From: Jonesiaceae bacterium BS-20
GTDB lineage: Bacteria; Actinomycetota; Actinomycetes; Actinomycetales; Cellulomonadaceae
DNA length: 64,000 bases
Assembly: GCA_039995105.1 (NCBI GenBank)
Contig: CP146203.1
Location: 1,798,001 to 1,862,000, forward strand
Direction of reading: 5' to 3'
Every line of letters begins with the position of its first letter. Positions within the stretch are counted from its first letter, which is position 1. The notes beneath the pieces were generated by a model. That model did not search any database, was not told the DNA's origin, and worked only from the letters and a program-made list of their open reading frames with translations. A program made the translations under genes and the position numbers. Shown here piece by piece: positions 8,773 through 17,294 of the stretch.

Positions 8773-9531
8773 TTAGGCGTCGGCAAGCGGTGACTTTGCT
8801 TCAGGAACGCGCACGAGGATGCGTGAGCACTCTTCACAGCGCACGATCTTGTCTGCCGCAGAATCGCGAATCTGCTCAAGCTCAATCGGGTTGATCTCCA
8901 AGCGGCAGCCCTGGCACTTGTTGCCATACAGTGCGGCGGCGCCAACGCCACCCTGAGACGAGCGGATCCGCTCATACAGTTTCACTAGGCCCTCATCCAG
9001 GGTGCTAACCATGACGTTGCGCTCGGCCAGCACACGCTTGCCCTCAGCATCGATCACTGCCAGCTCTTGCGCCAGCTCAGCTTCCGCTGCCGTAAGCGCG
9101 TCTTCCATTCCGGAGTTCGCTGCTTCGAGCTTGTCTAGGGTGTCCTTGTGCGCTTCCAAACGCTCCATGAAACCGAGTTGAATCTCTTCCAAGATGCCTT
9201 GACGGTTATTGAGGGACTCAATCTCCGCAAGCAGCGCCTGCGCATCACGAGGGCTCACTGCCCCGGAGTCCAACCGTTCTTGGTTACGCGCGGTACGGGT
9301 TACCACTTGCTCAACGTCTTGCTCCGCTTTGGTGAGCTCGCGGGTGAGATCACTTGCGGCAGTTCTCGATGCCGTCAGGGCTCCCGAGAGATCGGCAATT
9401 TGGCTTTTCACTTCCGCTACCCGCGCCAGCCCGGGGGTGTTCTTACGTTGGTGAGCCAACTGTGCCAACTTTGTATCTAGCCCCTGCACATCCAGAAGTT
9501 GAAGTTGGTCTGCTACGGGTGCATTCGCCAC
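8773..9531 (-). CDS. C4-type zinc-ribbon coiled-coil protein
   Basis: A cytoplasmic protein of 252 residues. A long coiled coil fills about residues 10-190 (heptad-like stretches such as LTRELTKAEQDVEQVV and LDKLEAANSGMEDALTAAEAEL). A C-terminal zinc ribbon has CQGCRLEINPIELEQI and CEECSRILV, two Cys-x2-Cys pairs. This architecture (CT398-like/zf-RING_7) is conserved in actinobacteria beside the Nif3-like gene, as here. The molecular function is not settled. The GTG at 9531 is chosen over the open upstream frame to 9633 because it has AAGGGA at the right distance and gives the usual length. Confidence 0.9.
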   Translation of the reverse strand: MANAPVADQLQLLDVQGLDTKLAQLAHQRKNTPGLARVAEVKSQIADLSGALTASRTAASDLTRELTKAEQDVEQVVTRTARNQERLDSGAVSPRDAQALLAEIESLNNRQGILEEIQLGFMERLEAHKDTLDKLEAANSGMEDALTAAEAELAQELAVIDAEGKRVLAERNVMVSTLDEGLVKLYERIRSSQGGVGAAALYGNKCQGCRLEINPIELEQIRDSAADKIVRCEECSRILVRVPEAKSPLADA

Positions 9532-9647
9532 GAGTGGTCCCTTACGTTTGTTGAAGTAATCCGGATCTTGAAGTAAATATGATGCAAAACAAATTCTTAC
9601 AACCATCGGCCAGCGCGGTGTTACCTGCTGCAACCGGGCTTAACTAG

Positions 9648-10538
9648 TTACAGCCTAATGGTCCACGGGTCAGTATTGATCTCACACACTTTGACCTCAA
9701 CCACATAACCATCATTTTCGAGTTCTTTTGCTAAGTCCTCGGCACCATACTTCAGCCAAGGGCTCTCACTTGCATAGTGCGCGGTATCGACCAGGTATGG
9801 GCGCCCACCACGCCGATTACCCGCGAGCGCGGCGGCGTGTTCAAACTCAGCCACAAGATCCAAGGCGCCGTGATGCTTCATGTCCGAGGTCACGTAGACA
9901 TCGGCCTGCGCCTGAGCAGCGGCCTTTGCAAGTGACTCCCCCGACCCTCCCAATACGGCGACCGTCTGAACCATTGCTCCTAGGTCTCCCGCAACCCGGA
10001 CGCCCTGAGCGACCTTAGGTAAACGGTCCGCAACGACCGTGGCAAAGTCGCCAAGGGTGACGGGCTCAACCAATTTACCAACGCGCCCGAGTCCCAGTCC
10101 TGCTGCGGCATCGGCGGGGTCCTTTGCTGGCACAAGCGGTTCTGTATCAACCAATCCAAGCAAGTCCGCGAGTGCCCCATTCACCCCGCGTGCAGCGGAG
10201 TCCGCATTGGTGTGCGCACTAAATAGGGCACACTCGGCCTGAATCAATCGGTGGACAATCTCACCGCGGTCAGTGTCCCCGGATACCGAGTTCACGGCGG
10301 TAAAGAAAAACGGGTGGTGCGTGACTATCAGGTCCGCACCCCATGCAATGGCCTCATCTACCACGCAAGCGACCGGGTCTACCGCAAACAAAATCTTGCG
10401 CACCGGATCCTGGCGCCTGCCGATACTCAAACCAATCTTGTCCCAGCCTTCCGCTAGACGGGGCGGATACAACTTGTCGAGTGCCCCAAGCACAACATCG
10501 AGGTTGGGTGTCTGACCGGTGGAAGCAACAAAAGTCAT
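9648..10538 (-). CDS. Nif3-like dinuclear metal centre protein
   Basis: A 296-residue member of the NIF3/YbgI family, whose members form hexameric rings with a dinuclear metal site; the substrate is not settled (GTP cyclohydrolase I type 2 annotations are tentative). Metal-binding motifs are visible: DLIVTHHPFFF, ALFSAHTNAD, VYVTSDMKHHGALD and VDTAHYASE. The start is the ATG at 10538 (MTFVASTGQTPNLD); the frame extends to 10721 without family-like sequence. It precedes the zinc-ribbon gene by 116 bp on the same strand, the order found in other actinobacteria. Confidence 0.92.
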   Translation of the reverse strand: MTFVASTGQTPNLDVVLGALDKLYPPRLAEGWDKIGLSIGRRQDPVRKILFAVDPVACVVDEAIAWGADLIVTHHPFFFTAVNSVSGDTDRGEIVHRLIQAECALFSAHTNADSAARGVNGALADLLGLVDTEPLVPAKDPADAAAGLGLGRVGKLVEPVTLGDFATVVADRLPKVAQGVRVAGDLGAMVQTVAVLGGSGESLAKAAAQAQADVYVTSDMKHHGALDLVAEFEHAAALAGNRRGGRPYLVDTAHYASESPWLKYGAEDLAKELENDGYVVEVKVCEINTDPWTIRL

Positions 10539-10669
10539 GGTCCCACTGTATCTGCAAGGATCGAAGGTTCGCCTCCTCACCTGCCACAAGACCCGACACT
10601 GCCGGCCACTTCCCCGCAGGCAATAAATGAGTTCCGCACCACTTTTTGGCCAAATTGCCGGTTGTGTTT

Positions 10670-10697
10670 TTGTTTCTGGGCGCTGACCGGGTAATAT
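10670..10697 (+). promoter_or_regulatory. Promoter of tRNA-Val copy 1
   Basis: A -35-like TTGTTT (10670-10675), a 16-bp spacer and TAATAT (10692-10697) lie 33 bp before the tRNA. The same arrangement occurs upstream of tRNA-Val copy 2, where conservation of these elements within otherwise diverged spacer supports the call. Confidence 0.65.
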
Positions 10698-10730
10698 TTT
10701 CTTTGTTGCAACAAGCACCAACGCAATGAA

Positions 10731-10803
10731 GGGCCTTTAGCTCAGCTGGTAGAGCGCCACGTTTACACCGTGGATGTCATCGGTTCGATCCCGGTAGGGC
10801 CCA
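10731..10803 (+). tRNA. tRNA-Val(TAC), copy 1
   Basis: A cloverleaf of 73 nt: acceptor GGGCCTT / AGGGCCC, anticodon stem CCACG/CGTGG with loop TTTACAC (anticodon TAC), T arm CGG-TTCGATC-CCG. The discriminator is A and CCA is not encoded. It is identical to the copy at 20317-20389. Confidence 0.97.
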
Positions 10804-10809
10804 CAAACT

Positions 10810-10845
10810 AAGATCTCCTAGAAACAAAAGTTTCTAGGAGATCTT
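10810..10845 (+). terminator. Terminator of tRNA-Val copy 1
   Basis: A 16-bp perfect stem (arms 10810-10825 and 10830-10845) with an AAAA loop is followed by TTG and located 7 bp after the tRNA. Confidence 0.88.
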
Positions 10846-10934
10846 TTGTATCTAGCCTGCGCATTATGACGTTCCGGTCACAACTGCCTTGCGCAGTGCC
10901 AGAACCGAACCAACCTTCTTATAAAATGGCGACC

Positions 10935-11564
10935 ATGACTGAAATTGGAACATGGGTCTTTGAAGGCCTATGGATCACCGGGATTTTGGCTTTCGCGATC
11001 TCGGGAGCATTGGTTGGCGTACGGCACAACCTTGACCTACTTGGCGTCCTTGTAGTCGGCATTTCCACGGGAATTGGCGGCGGCGTTATTCGAGACATGA
11101 TCCTTGGAGTGCACCCACCCGTTTCCTTCCTACACTGGCCCTACTGGGTGACGGCACTTGTAGGTTCGCTTGCCGTGTTCTTCTTCCACCCCGGTTTATC
11201 AAAGATTCGCCGGTTCGAGATTGTCTTTGACGCATTTGGGTTAGGTATTTTTTGTGCCTACGGTGCGGCCGTTGCCACTGATGCCGGGATCGACGTTGTC
11301 ACCGCGGTGTTTGTAGGCACCATCGTTTCAATCGGCGGCGGGGTCATCCGTGACGTCCTTGTTAATGATGTACCCGGCGTACTGACCCGCGAACTCTACG
11401 CAGTCTCTGCGATCGTTGGGGCAACTATTGCAACGCTGATCACCTACTTCACCGGCAATCTGCTGATCGCATCGATCGTTGGTGGCACCGTAGCAACTGC
11501 GCTCAGGCTCACCTCCTACGCGAATGGTTGGCACCTTCCAAAACCACGAAAAGCAAGCGCATAG
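10935..11564 (+). CDS. TRIC-type (UPF0126) membrane channel protein
   Basis: A glycine-rich integral membrane protein of 209 residues with about seven spans and an internal duplication: GVLVVGISTGIGGGVIRDMILG and AVFVGTIVSIGGGVIRDVLVND repeat the GGG-x-x-RD motif that marks the TRIC/YadS family. Bacterial homologues are cation channels; the ion here is not known. The start is the ATG at 10935; an in-frame ATG at 10926 is possible. TATAAA at 10920-10925 would place transcription start at or near the start codon, so the mRNA may be leaderless. It is the first gene inside the segment bounded by the two tRNA-Val genes. Confidence 0.88.
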   Translation: MTEIGTWVFEGLWITGILAFAISGALVGVRHNLDLLGVLVVGISTGIGGGVIRDMILGVHPPVSFLHWPYWVTALVGSLAVFFFHPGLSKIRRFEIVFDAFGLGIFCAYGAAVATDAGIDVVTAVFVGTIVSIGGGVIRDVLVNDVPGVLTRELYAVSAIVGATIATLITYFTGNLLIASIVGGTVATALRLTSYANGWHLPKPRKASA

Positions 11565-11693
11565 GCACCAATCAAGAAGAAGTCATCGCCTGCAAGGGCG
11601 TCAGCCTCGGCGCAAACGTAGGCCAGATCGGTGCGGTAGTTACTTCACAAGACGGTCAGACTTGGCACGTTGTAATACCCGAGTCGGCAAAGC

Positions 11694-11734
11694 AAAGGTG
11701 TCCTGGAAATCGTAGAGATTTCCAGGACACCTTT
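11694..11734. terminator. Two-way terminator between the TRIC gene and dctM
   Basis: An 18-bp perfect stem, AAAGGTGTCC... (11694-11711) pairing with 11717-11734, with a 5-nt loop. Flanking A and T tracts allow it to work on both strands; both neighbouring genes point towards it. Confidence 0.85.
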
Positions 11735-11780
11735 GATTCTAGCTCCTAGAACCCAGATGGGAGTTGCTTGGGCAGGCGCA

Positions 11781-13082
11781 CTACATGCCCAACACTCCGG
11801 GCAGCCACAGCGAAAGCTGCGGCACAAAGGCCACCACGAACAGTACGGTTATAAGTGCAATGAAGAACGGCACCAGCGCCTTAATGACCGGCTCTGGGCG
11901 CAGCCCCGCAACTCGTGCTCCCACGAACAAGACGTTGCCCACGGGCGGGGTAATTGTTCCTAGGCACAGGTTGAAGGTGATCAAAATACCAAAGTGAATG
12001 GGGTCCATGCCTAGGTCCACAACGATTGGCAAGAAGATCGGTACGAAGATCAAGATCGCCGGGGTTGGATCCATGAAGGTACCAATAACCAACATGATGA
12101 GCATGATCAAAATAATGATCATGGTTGGGGAATTGGTGAGGCCAAGCAATCCTGAGGAGATGGCTCCTGGGATACCCGAGTAGGCCATGACCCACGCCAT
12201 GATCGTCGAAACACCGACCAGTAACATGACGATCGCGGTGGTTTCCGTAGCGTTGATAAAGATCCGCTTAAGGTCACTGACTTTGATTGCCTTATACGCA
12301 AACCCCAGAATCAGGCAGTACACCACAGCAATTGCTGCGGACTCGGTTGGGGTGAAAATACCGGCGAGAATACCGCCAATGACCACCACGATCATGAGGA
12401 TCGAGGGCACGGCCCGCCAGATCGTCTTAATCGCAACTCCGAACGTCACTGTCTCTTTCTTATTGAGCTCGGGGCGCTTACGCACGTAAAGCCAAACAAC
12501 GAGCATGCACGCCGCAGCCCACAAGATACCCGGAATGTAACCGGCAATAAACAGGGTCGCGATCGACGTGCTTGAGACAAGCGAATACACAATGAGCGTA
12601 TTACTCGGAGGGATCAACATACCCGACGGTGCCGAGGCAATATTGACCGCCGCGGAGAAGTTCTTGTCGTAACCTTCCTTCTCCTGGCGCGGTCCAATGA
12701 CTCCACCTACGGCTGCAGCTGAGGCCACTGCCGCCCCAGAAACCGAGCCAAACAGTGCGTTAGCAACGACGTTTGTCTGGGCAAGGTTACCGGGCATCCG
12801 GCCCACCAAGACCTTAGCGGCGTCGATAAGCCTGCCCGCAATTCCGCCATTATTCATCAGGACGCCAGCCAAAATAAAGAACGGAATGGCAAGCAGCGTA
12901 AACGAGTTGATACCGGTGAACAACCGCTGGGCGGCCACAAATGAAGCCTTTTCCGCGCCGATTACGGCTGCCACAGCAACGAACGCTGAGAAACCTACCG
13001 CAACCGCAATAGGTACCCGCAAAAGCAGTAAAATACCGATGCCGAGAACAAGAATAATTCCCGCTACGAGTGCCGGATCCAT
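11781..13082 (-). CDS. dctM: TRAP transporter large permease subunit
   Basis: The main transmembrane subunit of a tripartite ATP-independent periplasmic-type transporter driving sodium- or proton-coupled uptake of an organic acid. The 433 residues contain about 12 membrane segments, starting LVAGIILVLGIGILLLLRVPIAVAVG. Family landmarks are IPFFILAGVLMNNGGIAGRLID, NVVANALFGSVSGAAVASAAAVG, PPSNTLIVY, PTESAAIAVVY and FNLCLGTITPPVGNVLFVG. It is the last gene of dctP-dctQ-dctM, 1 bp after dctQ. The adjacent uronate genes suggest hexuronates as the substrate. Confidence 0.95.
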   Translation of the reverse strand: MDPALVAGIILVLGIGILLLLRVPIAVAVGFSAFVAVAAVIGAEKASFVAAQRLFTGINSFTLLAIPFFILAGVLMNNGGIAGRLIDAAKVLVGRMPGNLAQTNVVANALFGSVSGAAVASAAAVGGVIGPRQEKEGYDKNFSAAVNIASAPSGMLIPPSNTLIVYSLVSSTSIATLFIAGYIPGILWAAACMLVVWLYVRKRPELNKKETVTFGVAIKTIWRAVPSILMIVVVIGGILAGIFTPTESAAIAVVYCLILGFAYKAIKVSDLKRIFINATETTAIVMLLVGVSTIMAWVMAYSGIPGAISSGLLGLTNSPTMIIILIMLIMLVIGTFMDPTPAILIFVPIFLPIVVDLGMDPIHFGILITFNLCLGTITPPVGNVLFVGARVAGLRPEPVIKALVPFFIALITVLFVVAFVPQLSLWLPGVLGM

Positions 13083-13083
13083 G

Positions 13084-13593
13084 TCAGACCACCTCTACAT
13101 TCTTCTCGTCTTGGTCATTGGGTAGTCCGCGTCCGGCGAAGGCCTCGCGCATGTGAAACAGCGAGTAAAACGCAACAAGGAAACCGGACACCGGCAGCGC
13201 CAGGTACATTGCCCCTACAGATACCGGCAGACCAGACACGTTTTGGGACCACGTGATGCTGACGCCACGCATACCACCATAAATCAAGATGAACACGGCG
13301 AAGGCAAGAATGATGATGTTGACAAAGATCTCGGTCGAGCGCTTCTCATTGATCTTGAGCACCCGGACTAGGAAGTCAACTGCGATGTGACCGCGGTCCG
13401 AGAATACGAGGGCGGCCCCAAACAGGGACAGCCAGACAAACAGATATTGCGCGGTGGACGTGGTCCACGTGGCTGGGGCGTGCATGACCTGACGGGTGAA
13501 AACCTGCCAGCATACAACGACTAGCAGCGCGGCAAAGAGACCTACACAGATCCATTTGAGCGCCGCGTCTAGAGCGGACTTCACGGCGTTCAT
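13084..13593 (-). CDS. dctQ: TRAP transporter small permease subunit
   Basis: The four-helix membrane subunit that pairs with DctM. The 169 residues contain hydrophobic segments WICVGLFAALLVVVCWQVF, AQYLFVWLSLFGAALVF, IFVNIIILAFAVFILIYGG and GAMYLALPVSGFLVAFYSLF. The family motif VFTRQVMHAPATWTTSTAQYL after the first helix is visible. It overlaps dctP by 4 bp and is 1 bp from dctM, so the three are translationally linked. Confidence 0.92.
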   Translation of the reverse strand: MNAVKSALDAALKWICVGLFAALLVVVCWQVFTRQVMHAPATWTTSTAQYLFVWLSLFGAALVFSDRGHIAVDFLVRVLKINEKRSTEIFVNIIILAFAVFILIYGGMRGVSITWSQNVSGLPVSVGAMYLALPVSGFLVAFYSLFHMREAFAGRGLPNDQDEKNVEVV

Positions 13594-14600
13594 TTGGCTG
13601 CCTTTCGAATGTTGTCATAGAGTTCACGGGCGCTATCGCTGGTAAGCGCGTCTTCGACTACCGGTGCGAGCGCCGCAGCGAATGCCTCGGTATCCACGTC
13701 GTTAAACTTGGAACCGTTTGCTTCTGCTTCCGCAATAGCCTCATCGGTGTTCTTAAGCCACAGCTCGACGTGGTTGTCGACCGTGTTCTTCCATTCCTCG
13801 GTAAGGATTTCGCGGTCTGCCGGGTCCATCGAGTTCATGAGGTCGGAGTTAATGAGCATGTAGTCAAGTCCAACCAGGTGGCGGGTGCGTGCTACATATT
13901 GGGCTACCTCGTGGTGTTTTTGAGTCACGTAGGAGACCTCGTTATTCTCTGCCCCGTCAAGCACACCTGACTGCAGTGCGGTGTAGACCTCGCCGTAGGA
14001 CATCGGGGTTGCCGAGCCTCCCATGGCATTGATCATCGCGATATGCAGGTCGGATTCCTGGACTCGGATCTTCATACCGTTAAGGTCCTGCGGCACAACG
14101 ATCGGCCCCTCAACCGTGTAAAGGTTACGGTCTCCTTGGGTCAGTCCGCCAAGTACCGTCAGATTCTTGGAGTCCTCAAGCGATGAGAACAAATCCCCAA
14201 CAATCTCTTGGTTGCCAAGCACAGCAATCTGGTGCTCGATGCTGTCAAAGACCGTCGGTAGGTTGAGGGTGGCGAACTCCGGGTTGAGGTTTTCGAGTTG
14301 GGTACCGGAGGCAATTGCCATGTCCACTGAGCCGTCGCTGACTAGTTGGATCACTTCCTGTTGGGCACCGAGGGTCTCGTTTGGATATACCAAGATGTCC
14401 CAACGCCCGGCTGTTCGCTCCTTCAATCTTTCACCGAATGCTTCAAGCGCTATAAACGAGGGGTGCGACTCCGACTGGTTCAGGGAAAGGATCATGACCT
14501 TGCCCTCTTCCGCACTTCCGGAGATGCCTGTTGAGCACGCACCTAAGGCCAGCGTGGCGGCAAACGCCAGCGCTGCAAATCGTGATACACGATTTTTCAT
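13590..14600 (-). CDS. dctP: TRAP transporter substrate-binding lipoprotein
   Basis: The extracytoplasmic receptor that delivers substrate to DctQM. The 336 residues start MKNRVSRFAALAFAATLALG followed by the lipobox Cys (GAC), so it is membrane anchored, as expected for a Gram-positive cell. DctP hallmarks are GAQQEVIQLVSDGSVDMAIA, the carboxylate-binding arginine in LNGMKIRVQESDLH, and GEVYTALQSGVLDGAENN. I used the ATG at 14600; the frame is open to 14684 but the extra residues precede the signal peptide. It starts the transporter operon, divergent from the LacI gene. Confidence 0.94.
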   Translation of the reverse strand: MKNRVSRFAALAFAATLALGACSTGISGSAEEGKVMILSLNQSESHPSFIALEAFGERLKERTAGRWDILVYPNETLGAQQEVIQLVSDGSVDMAIASGTQLENLNPEFATLNLPTVFDSIEHQIAVLGNQEIVGDLFSSLEDSKNLTVLGGLTQGDRNLYTVEGPIVVPQDLNGMKIRVQESDLHIAMINAMGGSATPMSYGEVYTALQSGVLDGAENNEVSYVTQKHHEVAQYVARTRHLVGLDYMLINSDLMNSMDPADREILTEEWKNTVDNHVELWLKNTDEAIAEAEANGSKFNDVDTEAFAAALAPVVEDALTSDSARELYDNIRKAAK

Positions 14601-14732
14601 GTCTCGACTTCTCTTTCTGCCTGGAGGCAACACTGCCGCTGCCCAAGCAATTAGGCGTGTTTCGAGATACACAACCGACTTCATTGATGGATAACTTGAT
14701 GGTCACCTCCCAGTGACAACCATGGCTAGTTG

Positions 14733-14749
14733 TTGCCACAAGTTGCCAC
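14733..14749. promoter_or_regulatory. Candidate LacI-family half-sites in the dctP-lacI gap
   Basis: TTGCCAC occurs twice at a 10-bp interval (14733-14739 and 14743-14749), on one face of the helix. TTGCCA is also the half-site of the perfect palindrome upstream of uxaC, so the regulator encoded at 14791 may control both directions. Confidence 0.45.
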
Positions 14750-14790
14750 GGTTGGCGGTCTGGCGGCCCTACTGCTCGTATCATTGACCT

Positions 14791-15813
14791 ATGGCAGTCA
14801 ATGAGTCCGGCAGCGACAGGAAGATCACCATTTATGACGTGGCTGCGGCCGCGGGCGTATCTGGCTCGACCGTCTCACGTGCCTTTGCCCGGCCGGGCCG
14901 GGTGAGCTTTGCTACCGCGGAGAAAATCCGCAAAGTTGCAGAAGAGCTGGGCTATCAGTCAGTTGCGGTGCACCGCCCCATGGCTCAAGGTAATTCACGG
15001 CGTGGCATCATCGCCCTGGTAATTGCGGACATCGCAAATCCCGTGTACTTCGACATGATCGTCGGAGCCGAGAGTGAAGCGGCCAGGAACGGCTACACCT
15101 TGCTCCTTGCCCACAGCCAAGAATCTTCCAGCATTGAACGCGTTGCGCTCGAGCGGTCCATGGACATCATCGACGGCATCATCCTGTCGAGTTCACGCAT
15201 GTCTGATTCTGCTATTCGCTCGATGGCTAAGCAGAAACCAACAATTGTGATGAACCGAGGGGTGAACGGTGTTTCAAGTATTACCACCGACAACACCCGC
15301 GGTGTCGAGCGTTCACTTGAGCATCTAGCTGCGCTGGGACACGAAGAAGTGTTGTACGTTGCCGGCCCAAAGGCATCTTGGGCGAACGGTATGCGCTGGG
15401 GTGCGATCAAGCAGTTTGCCCCCAAACTCGGCATGCGATATTCCGCCATCACCCCTCAAGCACCCACCCGTGAGGCCGGGTCGGCGGTTGTCGCTGAGGT
15501 GGTTTCGAGCGGAGCCACGGCGGTCATTGCCTACAACGACGTCCTGGCGTTAGGGGTCATGCACGCATTGCAGTTGCGAGGGCTGCGCGTTCCGCTGGAT
15601 GTCTCAATCATTGGGTTTGATAACTCGTCCGCGGCAGAGTTAGTCCGCCCCGGCCTGACGACTGTTGCGGCTCCACTGCAGTCGCTTGGGGAAACTGCGG
15701 TGCGGAACCTTTTGGCCTTAACTCGAGGTGCGGTCTCATCCGCCGACTCGGCACTAGTGCTGCCCACCAAGCTAATCGTGCGTAATTCCACCGGGGCCCC
15801 ACGGCGGACATAA
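14791..15813 (+). CDS. LacI-family regulator of the uronate locus
   Basis: A cytoplasmic repressor of 340 residues. The N-terminal helix-turn-helix with hinge reads ITIYDVAAAAGVSGSTVSRA, then VSFATAEKIRKVAEELGY. The ligand-binding domain follows (RGIIALVIADIANPVYFDMI, TDNTRGVERSLEHLAALGH, VSIIGFDNSSAAELVRPGLT). Its place between the TRAP operon (divergent) and uxaC (downstream, 74 bp) makes it the likely specific regulator, with a hexuronate or intermediate as inducer by inference. Candidate operators with TGGCAA/TTGCCA half-sites flank it on both sides. Confidence 0.93.
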   Translation: MAVNESGSDRKITIYDVAAAAGVSGSTVSRAFARPGRVSFATAEKIRKVAEELGYQSVAVHRPMAQGNSRRGIIALVIADIANPVYFDMIVGAESEAARNGYTLLLAHSQESSSIERVALERSMDIIDGIILSSSRMSDSAIRSMAKQKPTIVMNRGVNGVSSITTDNTRGVERSLEHLAALGHEEVLYVAGPKASWANGMRWGAIKQFAPKLGMRYSAITPQAPTREAGSAVVAEVVSSGATAVIAYNDVLALGVMHALQLRGLRVPLDVSIIGFDNSSAAELVRPGLTTVAAPLQSLGETAVRNLLALTRGAVSSADSALVLPTKLIVRNSTGAPRRT

Positions 15814-15842
15814 ATTATTGCGTTGCAGGCCAAGGCAACTTT

Positions 15843-15858
15843 TGGCAATCAATTGCCA
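15843..15858. promoter_or_regulatory. Candidate operator upstream of uxaC
   Basis: TGGCAATCAATTGCCA is a perfect inverted repeat (7-bp arms, 2-bp centre) 29 bp before the uxaC start, in the gap after the LacI gene. Size and symmetry fit LacI-family sites; the half-site recurs at 14733-14749. Confidence 0.6.
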
Positions 15859-15887
15859 CCCGGCCCCAACTCTGGTGATCTTGGGGC

Positions 15888-17294
15888 ATGACCTCTTCAC
15901 TTGCTTCCAATCCGGATAGGTTATTTCCCGCGGACGCTGGCGTCCGGGAGATTGCCCGCCGGCTCTACGCTGACGTAGAGAATCTGCCTATTATTTCCCC
16001 TCACGGCCATGTTGACCCCAACATGATCCTTGAAGATTCCCCGTTTCCAGACCCTACTGCGCTGCTCCTGAGCCCCGACCACTACGTCACCCGGCTCATG
16101 CACGCCAACGGAGTCTCCCTCGATAAGTTGCGGGTGGGCGGCACCGAGGGCGCCTCCCCGCGTGAGGCTTGGCGTACATTCTCCAAGCACTGGAACGACT
16201 TTGATGGCACCGCCTCCGGCTACTGGCTGGCTCAGGAGTTTGACCACGTCTTTGGCCTAACGGACCCCATCAGTGAGGCCACTGCGGACGCTACCTTCGA
16301 TGCCATCTCAGCCAAGATTGCCGAGCCCTCATTTAGGCCCCGCGCTCTCATGGACTCGTTTAACATCGAGGTCCTCGCAACGACGGATGATCCCCTTGAT
16401 TCCTTGACCGCGCACGCCGCTTTGGCCGCGGATGACACCTTTGCGCCGCGCGTGCTGCCAACCTTCCGCCCCGATGCTTACATCAAGTTTTGGGTCGACG
16501 GCTTTGCTACCAAGGTTGAGGCGCTCATCCAGACAGCCGGCGATGGCCTGGCCGGATACGCCGGGTACATTCGTGCCATGGCAAACCGCCGGCAGTACTT
16601 TGCCCAGCACGGCGCGGTTTCTTCCGACCACGGCAGCCACACGGCAGCATTCCTCAAGCTCTCCCCCGGTGAGGCAGCCGCCCTGTTTGAAAAGGGCATG
16701 GCCGGCACCGCAACGTTCACCGAAGCCTTGGCCTTTGAGGCGCACATGATGTACGTTCAGGCATCCATGGCTGTCGAGGATGGTTTGGTCATGACCATGC
16801 ACCCGGGCGTCCACCGCAACACGCATGCCCCGTCATTGAATACGTTTGGGCCGGATACCGGACACGATATCCCGTTTGCGGTCGACTACGCCTCAGGTCT
16901 GTTGCCGATGCTGGAAGACTTTGGCACGGCGCCGGGCTTCCACTTCATCCCGTTCACGATCGACGAGACCGTGTTCTCCCGGGAGATTGCCCCGTTTGCG
17001 GGCTTCTATCCATCAATTTTCATTGGCGCCCCGTGGTGGTTCCTCGACGCTCCCGACGCCATGCTCCGGTTCCGCTCTGCCGTAACCGAGACCGCAGGCT
17101 TCACCCGGTCCTCCGGGTTTATCGATGACACGCGCGCGTTTTGCTCGATCCCGGCTCGCCACGACACGTCCCGGCGCATCGAGGCATCGTTCCTTGCCCG
17201 CCTTGTGGCCGAGCACCGCATTTCCGAGCAGCGCGCCCACGAGATCATTATTGACCTCGTTGACGGCTCACCACGAAGGGCATTCAAGCTATGA
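15888..17294 (+). CDS. uxaC: Glucuronate/galacturonate isomerase
   Basis: Converts D-glucuronate to D-fructuronate or D-galacturonate to D-tagaturonate, the first intracellular step of hexuronate breakdown. The length of 468 residues is normal for UxaC. Visible signatures are LPIISPHGHVDPNMI near residue 40 (metal-binding His-x-His), EVLATTDDPLDSL, FRPDAYIKF, VMTMHPGVHRNTH and the C-terminal RAFCSIPARHDTSRR. The ATG at 15888 follows a GGGG stretch. Its stop overlaps the next gene (ATGA at 17291), so UxaC and UxuB are made together. Confidence 0.96.
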   Translation: MTSSLASNPDRLFPADAGVREIARRLYADVENLPIISPHGHVDPNMILEDSPFPDPTALLLSPDHYVTRLMHANGVSLDKLRVGGTEGASPREAWRTFSKHWNDFDGTASGYWLAQEFDHVFGLTDPISEATADATFDAISAKIAEPSFRPRALMDSFNIEVLATTDDPLDSLTAHAALAADDTFAPRVLPTFRPDAYIKFWVDGFATKVEALIQTAGDGLAGYAGYIRAMANRRQYFAQHGAVSSDHGSHTAAFLKLSPGEAAALFEKGMAGTATFTEALAFEAHMMYVQASMAVEDGLVMTMHPGVHRNTHAPSLNTFGPDTGHDIPFAVDYASGLLPMLEDFGTAPGFHFIPFTIDETVFSREIAPFAGFYPSIFIGAPWWFLDAPDAMLRFRSAVTETAGFTRSSGFIDDTRAFCSIPARHDTSRRIEASFLARLVAEHRISEQRAHEIIIDLVDGSPRRAFKL

